A stretch of 52,251 bases of DNA from Clostridiales bacterium (lineage in GTDB: Bacteria; Bacillota; Clostridia; Christensenellales; UBA1242): contig SVIU01000003.1 of assembly GCA_015069335.1 (NCBI GenBank), positions 1-52,251 on the forward strand, given 5' to 3'. Of this stretch, positions 1 to 7,500 are shown one piece after another. The position numbers were made by a program, and so were the translations under genes. The notes below the pieces were generated by a model. It saw only the letters and a list, made by a program, of their open reading frames with translations, searched no databases and had not been told where the DNA came from. Every line of letters starts with the position of its first letter. Position 1 is the first letter of the stretch.

Positions 1-148
1 GAAAATAAAGGAATTTTTAGAATTTCAATAGGACAAACACCCCTTCAGTCGGCTAATTGCCGACAGCTCCCCCTTAAGGTAGGGGGAGCCTAAGCAGGCA
101 ACACTTTGACATTTCTAGTAAAATTTTCTTATTGTCTACACGCTGAAA
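1..148. repeat. Intergenic repeat, copy A
   Basis: This segment recurs almost unchanged at 2492-2638. The first 130 or so bases look identical, followed by a one-base indel and a few substitutions. It contains two hairpins: GTCGGC-TAATT-GCCGAC and CTCCCCC...GGGGGAG. It encodes no protein and lies just past the sigH stop. It resembles the REP/MITE-like intergenic repeats common in Clostridia. Its left end may lie outside the window. Confidence 0.75.
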
Positions 149-174
149 GCATTAGGTTAATTCCTAGTGCTTTC
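145..174 (-). terminator. Hairpin after sigH
   Basis: GAAAGCATTAGG pairs with CCTAGTGCTTTC across a 6-nt loop: 12 pairs with one G-T wobble. It starts 7 nt past the sigH stop. No clear U tract follows on the minus strand, so it may be a processing or stability hairpin rather than an intrinsic terminator. Confidence 0.4.
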
Positions 175-180
175 TAATAA

Positions 181-789
181 CTATTTTAGTACTTCTTCCA
201 GTTTCTTTTTTGTTCTTGAAATTGCATTGTCAACCGACTTTGTGGTTTCTCCAAGTTTTTCAGCAATTTCGCTATATGATAAACCTTGCAAATATAGTTG
301 AAACACTTTTTTTTCTTTGTTAGATAAATTTTCATTTATCATGTTGTTAATTTCTTGTTTTTCTTCTTCTTTTAATAGTGCTTTTTCTGGGTCGAGAGTA
401 TTTGATGGAATGTAAATAACCAAATCTTCGTCTTGATCTTCGTTTGCGTCAAAAATTACCGCACCTTGATTGTTTAAAGTTAGATAATCATTAAGCGGTT
501 TGTTTTTTTGGCGATTTGCACTTTTTACTGCACTTTGTACCGCCCTTGTTATGCATAAAGTGGCAAACGACTTAAAAGCGGACATACCTTTTACAAAAGT
601 TCTGCAGGCTGTATAAAGCCCCAACATTGCTTCTTGCAACATATCCTCACTTTCTGCACCTATCAAAAAATAACTGCGTGCAATTTTGCTTGCAAGTGAT
701 TTATATTTATACAGCAAAAAATCCAAGGCATATTCATCACCTTGCTTATACTTATCCAAAATTTCCTCATCTGATAAATTTTTGTACAT
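181..789 (-). CDS. sigH: RNA polymerase sigma factor SigH (Spo0H type)
   Basis: This is a 202-residue sigma-70 family factor that would direct RNA polymerase to transition-state and early-sporulation promoters. Region 2 is at about residues 25-95 (ARSYFLIGAESEDMLQEAMLGLY, close to Bacillus SigH ARSYFLIGADREDIVQEGMIGLY). Region 4 is at about 150-200 with the helix-turn-helix LSYSEIAEKLGETTKSVDNA. There is no region 1.1 or 3, as expected for this class. It follows rlmB by 43 nt and is preceded by AAAGGC. The order mrnC-rlmB-sigH matches Bacillus, except that yacP is absent. The assignment rests on recognised sequence similarity and on this synteny. Confidence 0.93.
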   Translation of the reverse strand: MYKNLSDEEILDKYKQGDEYALDFLLYKYKSLASKIARSYFLIGAESEDMLQEAMLGLYTACRTFVKGMSAFKSFATLCITRAVQSAVKSANRQKNKPLNDYLTLNNQGAVIFDANEDQDEDLVIYIPSNTLDPEKALLKEEEKQEINNMINENLSNKEKKVFQLYLQGLSYSEIAEKLGETTKSVDNAISRTKKKLEEVLK

Positions 790-832
790 AATTTGCCTTT
801 AGATTTAATAAATTTGATTTTGCAAGAATTAT

Positions 833-1552
833 TTATTGCCTTTGTCTTACAATTTCATAAACAACAATGGCATTGGCAACACTCGCATTGAGGCTGTTCA
901 CCTTGCCTTTTAGTGGAATGGTTACAATGTCATCACAATTTTCTTTTGTTAAACGGCTTATGCCTTTTCCTTCGCTACCAACAACAATGGCGACAGAGCC
1001 TTTAAGGTTGACAGTGGTCATTTGTTTCCCTCCTGTTTCTAATGCATAAACCCAAACACCATTTTCTTGCAAATATTTTATTGTGTTGTTTAAGTTGTTA
1101 ACCCTTGCAATTGTCATATTGGCAGTGGCGCCTGCGCTTGTTTTAACAACTGTATCATTTACCGCACATGCCCTATGCTGTGGAATAATTATTCCATGAA
1201 CGCCAGCACATTCGCATGTTCTTATTATTGCGCCAAAATTGTGTGGATCTTCTATTCCGTCCAAAATAACAATAAATGGGTCTTCATTTTTTGCTTTGGC
1301 ATTGTTTAAAATGTCGTCAACCTCAAAGTATGCAAAATCGGTTGTTTCGCAAATAAAGCCTTGATGACGATTTCTTGTTTTTTTGTCTAGAACATCTTTA
1401 GAAACAAAGTCAATTCTAACACCTTTGCTTTTTGCAAGCTTAATAATTTGATTGCTTGCATTATCGCTTAGGTTGTTTTGAATCATTAATTTATTTATGG
1501 TCAAATTGTTTTGTAGTGCCTCTAGTATGGCGTTTTTTCCTTCAATTAACAT
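833..1552 (-). CDS. rlmB: 23S rRNA 2'-O-methyltransferase, SpoU/TrmH family (RlmB)
   Basis: This 239-residue SPOUT-class enzyme would use SAM to methylate a ribose in 23S rRNA. The N-terminal substrate-binding domain (about residues 1-75) begins LIEGKNAILEAL. The knotted catalytic domain has motif 1 at DGIEDPHNFGAIIRTCE, motif 2 at VVGSEGKGISR and motif 3 at IPLKGKVNSLNASVANAI. Length is normal for RlmB/YacO. It starts 14 nt after mrnC, with AGGGAG ahead of the ATG, so translation within the operon is probably continuous. Members of this family cannot be told apart with certainty by rRNA site, but the neighbours favour RlmB. Confidence 0.92.
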   Translation of the reverse strand: MLIEGKNAILEALQNNLTINKLMIQNNLSDNASNQIIKLAKSKGVRIDFVSKDVLDKKTRNRHQGFICETTDFAYFEVDDILNNAKAKNEDPFIVILDGIEDPHNFGAIIRTCECAGVHGIIIPQHRACAVNDTVVKTSAGATANMTIARVNNLNNTIKYLQENGVWVYALETGGKQMTTVNLKGSVAIVVGSEGKGISRLTKENCDDIVTIPLKGKVNSLNASVANAIVVYEIVRQRQ

Positions 1553-1566
1553 ATTTTTCTCCCTTT

Positions 1567-1956
1567 TTACATATCCAAAATTTGTTTGAGTCTTTTATAG
1601 TCGCCCTTTAAATATAAATAGCCAACAAGCGCTTCAAAAGATGTTGCTTTTTTGTAAGTTTCTAAATCGGCATTTTTTGCAATGTTGTTCACTTTTGCAT
1701 TGCGCGCACGGCGTACAATGTCTTGCTCTTCTTCTGTCAATATATCTTTTATAACATCCAGCTTGCCAGCCTGCGCTTTTGCGTTGCAGTGTTTGCTGCT
1801 GAGTTTATGGCAACTGTTTACAAGCAAGTTGCTGTTTTTTACAACCCTATCTCTAACATAAAGCGTATGCACACCATCACCAACAAAGGCAAGCACAATG
1901 GGGCTAAGCTCCTTTGTGTCGGCAAGTGGCTGACTAAAAATTTCTTGAAAATTCAT
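1567..1956 (-). CDS. mrnC: Mini-ribonuclease III (MrnC)
   Basis: This is a 129-residue RNase III-fold nuclease without a dsRNA-binding domain. In Bacillus it trims 23S rRNA ends. Catalytic acidic residues lie in LAFVGDGVHTLYVRD and TSFEALVGYLYL, and the length fits the family. The ORF track starts 34 codons earlier, but homology begins at MNFQEIF, which I chose. No Shine-Dalgarno sits at normal distance from this ATG. A good one (AAAAGGAG) lies further up and is separated from the ATG by a perfect hairpin (see findings). It is first in the mrnC-rlmB-sigH operon, with a consensus promoter about 50 nt upstream. Confidence 0.9.
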   Translation of the reverse strand: MNFQEIFSQPLADTKELSPIVLAFVGDGVHTLYVRDRVVKNSNLLVNSCHKLSSKHCNAKAQAGKLDVIKDILTEEEQDIVRRARNAKVNNIAKNADLETYKKATSFEALVGYLYLKGDYKRLKQILDM

Positions 1957-1988
1957 ATTTTTAGCAAAGAAAACTTTGCACTCCTTTT
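1957..1988 (-). promoter_or_regulatory. mrnC ribosome site with hairpin spacer
   Basis: On the minus strand the order is AAAAGGAG, T, then the perfect hairpin GCAAAGTTTTCTTTGC (6-bp stem, TTTT loop), then TAAAAAT and ATG. Linear spacing from GGAG to ATG is 24 nt, too long. With the hairpin folded, the effective spacing is 8 nt, which is ideal. Confidence 0.6.
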
Positions 1989-2002
1989 GTGTAACTACTA
2001 AT

Positions 2003-2031
2003 AGTATAACATATATCAACATATTTTTCAA
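2003..2031 (-). promoter_or_regulatory. Sigma-A promoter of mrnC-rlmB-sigH
   Basis: On the minus strand, -35 TTGAAA (2026-2031), a 17-nt spacer and -10 TATACT (2003-2008). The predicted start is near 1996, giving a leader of about 40 nt that carries the hairpin-spaced ribosome site. Confidence 0.65.
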
Positions 2032-2053
2032 ATGTTTTAAAATATCACTCAAA

Positions 2054-2185
2054 AACAAGGAGTTTTGCCACAGACTTCAATTTGGCGTTTACATTCCAAC
2101 CCCAAAAGAAGAATTGATGCAAAAGCTTGTTTGCGAAAGATACTTAGAAAAAATTTATGGCACCTCATATAGTACCACAAAATAA
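2054..2185 (+). pseudogene. 3' remnant of an unidentified gene
   Basis: The frame reads ...CHRLQFGVYIPTPKEELMQKL... to a TAA at 2183 and looks like genuine coding sequence. It has a K/E-rich amphipathic C-terminal segment and normal codon choice for this genome. A strong rho-independent terminator follows 30 nt later. No start codon with a ribosome site exists: the 5' side runs into the divergent mrnC promoter. I read it as the tail of a plus-strand gene whose beginning was deleted. I do not recognise the family. Confidence 0.4.
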
Positions 2186-2215
2186 GAATTCGTATTTGTA
2201 TAGTGCCTAAAAACC

Positions 2216-2251
2216 AAAAGAGTATAGGCATATAAAGCCTATACTCTTTTT
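2216..2251 (+). terminator. Strong intrinsic terminator
   Basis: AAAAGAGTATAGGC pairs perfectly with GCCTATACTCTTTT over a 7-nt loop (14 bp) and ends in a T run. It follows the gene remnant at 2054-2185. A-tract symmetry would let it act on the minus strand too. Confidence 0.75.
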
Positions 2252-2314
2252 CAGTGTGTAGGCAAACTATGGTTTTTATTTAGTTTGTCTTTTTCTTTTG
2301 GCATTTTTTAGAAA

Positions 2315-2430
2315 AGCCTCCCCCTACCGATATGGCGAGGAGGTGGCAGCCCTTTGGGGGACCCCGAAAAGCCCCAACATTAGTGGACTTTTGGGGGAGA
2401 GGAAATGCCAGCCATAAAGCAAAAATTTTG
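2315..2430. repeat. GC-rich degenerate intergenic repeat
   Basis: The stretch has runs such as GCCTCCCCCTACC, GGAGGTGGCAGCCC and CTTTTGGGGGAG, far richer in GC than its surroundings and able to form hairpins. It looks like a decayed relative of the Clostridia CTCCCCC/GGGGGAG intergenic repeat family. With copy B it fills the non-coding gap between the mrnC promoter and the ABC-F gene. No gene is visible. Confidence 0.5.
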
Positions 2431-2491
2431 CAACTAGCAAAATTGAAGCCAAAAGGCTGTGCATTGACGAGGTAGGGGTGTTTGACTGCTT

Positions 2492-2638
2492 GAAAATAAA
2501 GGAATTTTTAGAATTTCAATAGGACAAACACCCCTTCAGTCGGCTAATTGCCGACAGCTCCCCCTTAAGGTAGGGGGAGCCTAAGCAGGCAACACTTTGA
2601 CATTTCTAGTAAAATTTTTTATTGTCTTCACTCTGAAA
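2492..2638. repeat. Intergenic repeat, copy B
   Basis: This is a direct repeat of positions 1-148 (offset 2491) with the same two hairpins. It differs by one missing base in the T run and a few substitutions near the right end. It sits next to the ABC-F terminator. Both copies have the same orientation and bracket the sigH operon. Confidence 0.75.
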
Positions 2639-2668
2639 AATACCGATATTAAAAATCGGTATTTTTTT
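2636..2668 (-). terminator. Bidirectional terminator after ABC-F
   Basis: AAAAATACCGAT and ATCGGTATTTTT form a 12-bp A/T-flanked stem. It works as an intrinsic terminator on either strand and is the first one downstream of the ABC-F stop. Confidence 0.7.
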
Positions 2669-2673
2669 GTTTT

Positions 2674-2751
2674 ATTATCTATGTTTTTGTTGTGTTTTTA
2701 TTACCTATGTTTTTGTTGTGTTTTTATTATCTATGTTTTTGTTGTGTTTTT
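2674..2751. repeat. Three 26-bp tandem repeats at the ABC-F 3' end
   Basis: The unit ATTATCTATG-TTTTTGTTGTGTTTTT occurs three times in register at 2674, 2700 and 2726; the middle copy has one substitution (T to C). The last copy reaches into the TAA stop of the ABC-F gene, so the gene end coincides with the array boundary. Confidence 0.9.
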
Positions 2752-4333
2752 ATGAACTATGCTTCTCATTCATATATTCTTCATAGGTCATCATCTTGCA
2801 ATAAATTTCGGTTGGTGAAACAATGTCAATAACACGGTTTGCAACTGTTTCGATTATTTCTTGGTCATGAGTTGTAAACAACATACATCCACGATAGTTT
2901 ATCATACCTTTGTTTAATGCTGTAATGCTTTCCAAATCTAAATGGTTGGTAGGCTCGTCTAAAATTATAAAGTTGCCACCATTTAACATTGCTTTTGCCA
3001 TCATACAGCGCACTTTTTCACCACCAGATAGCACATTAACTTCTTTTAAAGTCTCTTCGCCAGAGAACAACATTCTGCCAAGCCAGCCACGAATAAAGCT
3101 TTCGGTTTGGTCTTTTGAATATTGCCTTAGCCAGTCCACAATTGACAAATGGCAATCTTCAAAATATGAGTTGTTGTTTTGTGGCAAGTAACCAGTTTTT
3201 ATTGTTTTACCCCAGTTGATTGTTCCGCTGTCGGCAGTATCTAAGCCCATTAAAATGTTGTAAAGCACTGTTGGCGCAAGGCTGTTGTTTGCCATAATTA
3301 CAACCTTGTCATCTTTTGCCATACTAAATGATAAATTTTCAAAATAACCTTTTTTGGTTAAGTTTTTAACCACCAAAATTTCTTTGCCTATTTCTTGTTC
3401 AAAATCAAAGTTGATGTATGGGTATTTTCTTGAAGAAATTTTAAAATCTTCAATTGTTAATTTTTCGAGTTCTTTCTTGCGCGATGTTGCTTGTTTTGCC
3501 TTGCTTGCATTTGCAGAGAAACGCGCAATAAAGTCTTTTAATTCTTTGGCTCTTTGTTCGGCTTTTTTGTTTTGATCTTTTAATTGTTTTGCAATTAATT
3601 GAGATGTTTCATACCAGAAATCGTAGTTTCCTAAAAGCATATTAATTTGGCCATAATCAACATCACAAATATGTGTACAAACTTTGTTTAAAAAGTGACG
3701 ATTGTGCGAAACAATAATAACAGTGTTTTCAAACTCCAACAAAAAGTTTTCTAGCCAACGGCAAGTTTTAAAGTCTAGATTGTTGGTTGGTTCGTCCAAC
3801 ACCAAAATGTCTGGATTGCCGAACAACGCTTGGGCAAGTAGCACCTTAACTTTTGCCTTTGGGTCCATATCCGCCATTAGTGTATCAAAATGCTTTTCTT
3901 CTATGCCAATGTTTTTTAGCAAAGTTTTTGCGTTGCCGTCTGCTTCCCAGCCACCCATATCGGCATATTCTTGCTCTAAATCGGCAGCCAAAATGCCGTC
4001 CTGTTCGCTAAAGTCTGGCTTTGCATAAAGTTCGTCTTTAAGCCTTGCAACTTCCATCAATCTTTCGTAGCCAAGTAGCACTGTTTCCAAAACAGTATGC
4101 TCGTCATAAGCGTTTTGGTTTTGTTTTAAAACGCTCATTCTTTCGCCGGGGGTGATTGTAACCTCGCCTTTGTTTGGCTCAATTTCGCCAGTTAAAATTT
4201 TTAAAAATGTGGATTTGCCCGCACCATTTGCACCAATAATTCCATAACAGTTGCCTTTGGTAAACTTTAAATTAACTTCTTTAAACAGAACTCTGCTACC
4301 AAATTGCAAACTCACATTGCTTACATTAACCAT
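2750..4333 (-). CDS. ABC-F family ATPase, YbiT/YkpA type, second Walker A lost
   Basis: This soluble 527-residue protein has two nucleotide-binding domains and no membrane segments. ABC-F proteins act on ribosomes, in translation regulation or antibiotic protection. Domain 1 has Walker A GANGAGKST (residue 34 on), Walker B LVLDEPTNNLD and H-loop SHNRHFL; its signature is degenerate (MADMDPKAKVKV), as in YbiT. The linker holds FSANASKAKQATSRKKE. Domain 2 has signature LSGGEKVRC, Walker B IILDEPTNHLD and TTHD, but its Walker A reads MANNSLAPTVLY with no G-K-S/T. Only the composite site made by Walker A of domain 1 and the signature of domain 2 looks intact. The family call is firm; the biological role is not known. 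Confidence 0.9.
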   Translation of the reverse strand: MVNVSNVSLQFGSRVLFKEVNLKFTKGNCYGIIGANGAGKSTFLKILTGEIEPNKGEVTITPGERMSVLKQNQNAYDEHTVLETVLLGYERLMEVARLKDELYAKPDFSEQDGILAADLEQEYADMGGWEADGNAKTLLKNIGIEEKHFDTLMADMDPKAKVKVLLAQALFGNPDILVLDEPTNNLDFKTCRWLENFLLEFENTVIIVSHNRHFLNKVCTHICDVDYGQINMLLGNYDFWYETSQLIAKQLKDQNKKAEQRAKELKDFIARFSANASKAKQATSRKKELEKLTIEDFKISSRKYPYINFDFEQEIGKEILVVKNLTKKGYFENLSFSMAKDDKVVIMANNSLAPTVLYNILMGLDTADSGTINWGKTIKTGYLPQNNNSYFEDCHLSIVDWLRQYSKDQTESFIRGWLGRMLFSGEETLKEVNVLSGGEKVRCMMAKAMLNGGNFIILDEPTNHLDLESITALNKGMINYRGCMLFTTHDQEIIETVANRVIDIVSPTEIYCKMMTYEEYMNEKHSS

Positions 4334-4417
4334 TTAATTTCTCCTATTTTTCACAAATTCGTAGTATTGTAACACATAAAACTTAATATTTCAAGCAAAG
4401 CATAAATTTTAATCAAA

Positions 4418-4456
4418 AAACAACCAAGGCTAAAATTTAACCTTGGCTGTTTTTGT
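4418..4456 (-). terminator. Terminator of the giant lipoprotein gene
   Basis: CAACCAAGG pairs with CCTTGGCTG (one mismatch) over an A/T loop. A-rich and T-rich flanks allow termination of minus-strand transcripts about 60 nt past the stop. Confidence 0.65.
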
Positions 4457-4514
4457 TAATTTAAGATTTTTTTATAGTCAAATATTTGCAAAAACTCTTG
4501 CAGCGTTATGACCA

Positions 4515-7500
4515 TTATTCTACAACTTCTTGCCAGCTTGCTTCAAATACACTTTCCCATTGCAATGAACCAGTTGTCTCATCAAATGTGTATAGTTCGT
4601 TGTCTTTTGACATACCTTCAACCGCAATTATATCTGCAATGTTGTTGTAGTATTCTACACCATTAAAGTCTCTTTCTGCTCCTGAAATTTCTGAGGATTT
4701 ATAATAAACGCTTAAAGCTTTAATATCTGTAGTTTTTCCTAAAATTTGATAAATTGTTGTTTGACTACTAGCCGGCTTGGTTATATCCGCATACGAATAA
4801 CTAATTTCAAAATTTATTGTTTCGTTAAGGCCAATCAAACCGCCAACAACAAACGAACCAATATCTCTAGTGCTATATACGTCAAATTCGGTTGTTGAAT
4901 AACAATATGATAAACTTCCTGTTTTCCCTTTGTGTGTAACATAAGCCACAATGCCACCAATATTGCAAATTGTATCTGCCGCCGTTATTTTTGAGGTATT
5001 TGCAGCTGCAATTATTTCACCTCCAACATTTTCGACAGCAATTCCACCAATATTTGTAGAAGTGTTAACACCAGAACCATATACACTTATATTACCACAA
5101 TTTTTAACACCCTTTATTGTTTTTTCATTGGTCATCACCAATGAAGCAATGTTTGCTGATTGCTCATTATCTCCAAAATATTTTATGTCAATGTTATAAT
5201 AATTATATATATCTCGAAGAGTTCCATAATTATATTCTGAAATAAATGTAAAATTAAGATGTTTGAATTTTGTGCCTATTTTTATTGCCGATTCCGGTTC
5301 GCCAATCATAATGTTTGTTATCTTACCATAATTTTTCGAACTCAATACTGTTATTGTCGCTGTTTCGTCAGTAATGTTAATTGCTTCAGGGCTTAAGCAG
5401 TTATACTCTTCCAAGCCACCCTTCTCATCAGAAACAAATGTAAAGAATAATTTAACATTTTTGATTTCTGCCAGATCACCCAAAACGCCAAATAATGAAA
5501 TATTTAAATCATTTTTTAACCCAGCATCATGGCTGTAGTTTAAGGTTAGCGCGTATTTGTCACCATCATAAATATTGTTAAACGGCACCTCATCCGTTGC
5601 GTGAAGCGTGTTGTCTACTGAATTATGTTCATCAATATTAACTATTAAATTAGATTCTTGTTTAAAGTAATATATATCACTCTTTTTATTATCCTCTAAC
5701 TTGGTAATGTATTCAGTACCGTCTTCTTCTACTTGTACTATTCCATAATAATTATTTTTTAAATCTTTGCTTAAACGATATTTCATATTGTTAAATTGTG
5801 TTTCGTCTGCAACAATATATGGATTTTCTTCCGTACCATTACCAGTTTCAAAGATATCAAACACGCACACTGCTGCTGTTTCATAGCCCGACATAAATGC
5901 AGAGTCATCCGAATTTCTTACAATAACTGCAATTGATATCTCATGTGTTCCAATATGGAATGGTTGATATTGTGTGTCGTCTATGTCCGAATAAACAATG
6001 TATGATGTGGTTATATCTTGTCCAGTTGTCGCATCTTTGTATGTAACTTCGTCTATTATCTTATATTGATAACTATTATTGTCTGAGCTACCAACCCACG
6101 ACCAAGTTAAAGTATATGTTTCTTGGTTATAAACCAAGTCTGATATTCTACTTGGGCTTGAAATTGTTTTTTCTGTCCATGTAGAAGAAATATATCCGGT
6201 TGTGCTAGTGCCATCATTATTTGATTTTGGTATAACTCTAATGCTTATAACAACACCCTCGTCCTCAATTGTTCCCAAATTGAAGTCGTGGTCGGCAATA
6301 AATGTTTTTGAGTCTGTTTGATAAGTTTGTTCTATTCCTTCAAACTTAATTTCATACGTCAAACCAGATCCTCTGTCATCATATTCATCCCAAGAAATTT
6401 CTAAGTTGCCATACGTGCTTTCAGCTTGAGAAAGTTTTACTTTGATATATTCTGGTTTTATTGACTCATATTGACTTATATCTTTCATTTGAGTTGTTTG
6501 GGACTTAACATAGTTTTCAACAACTTGTTCAGCAGCAACAACATAAATGTTTAAAGTAATATTATCCTCAGTAGATATTGCAATATTTTCAAACACAACA
6601 CCCTCGTAGAAGTATTTGCCATCTTTTATATTTTCATCGGTTGGCTCAACTATTATTTGCGAGGTCTGTAGTGTACCATCGATAGTGGTACTAAAATCTA
6701 AAACAAACTTGTAGTTTGCATTAGGAACACCATTGCTATTGCCGAAGTTCCAAGAAATAATACCACCTTTAACTGATATATTTTCAACCGGATCAAATTT
6801 AGTATAATCCACTTCGTTTGTATTTCTGGTCGTGTTGCTTATTAAATAATATGCATCTGTATTTGTTACAGCAGCCTTACCTTCCCATGCTGCTTGAATT
6901 TTTACATTGTAAGTGCCATAGTTCATAAGCTTTGCATGAGAGTTTGTATCAATAAATGTTTCAGTTGTAAAAATTACAATAGGATCTTCTGGCTCACCAT
7001 TTTTTGTTGCACTAAAAGTCAATTTATAATTGCCAGTAATCATTCCTGGTTCCCAGCTGATTACACCGTTTGTAAAGTTGACTTCTGTAATCTCTTCAAC
7101 TCTTGCACCTTGATTTTGTTTGCTCATATTTGAAGTCAAATAAATCTGTGTTGCACTGCCAAGTTGACCAGTTAAAGTTCCAACTGCTGTAAAACAATAA
7201 TAGTATACATCATCGCCATCAACTTGAGTTTCATACTGAATTTGTCCTGCAATATTGTTTGCAACATTTTGTTGTTGAGTTAAATTTTCTGGATTTTTTC
7301 CAACAAAGGCATCATATTGAGTGGCATTTTCCACGTGCGACCAAACATATAATCCATTTATAATACTAATTGAATTTACGGCTGTTGCATCGTTGTCCAC
7401 AGTTGGTAATTTACAAATTTGTCCAAGGTTTGTCTTTGTTCCCGACAAAGTAAAGCTGTCACCCTCAGAAATCGTAAAGCCCTGGCTGCCATGTGCCTGT

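Noticed and set aside
2674-2751. Possible CRISPR array
   Set aside because: The units are directly adjacent without spacers, and no cas gene is present; it is a plain tandem repeat.
2910-4028. Plus-strand ORFs of 73-108 residues
   Set aside because: They lie fully inside the ABC-F gene on the other strand, lack ribosome sites, and have shadow composition.
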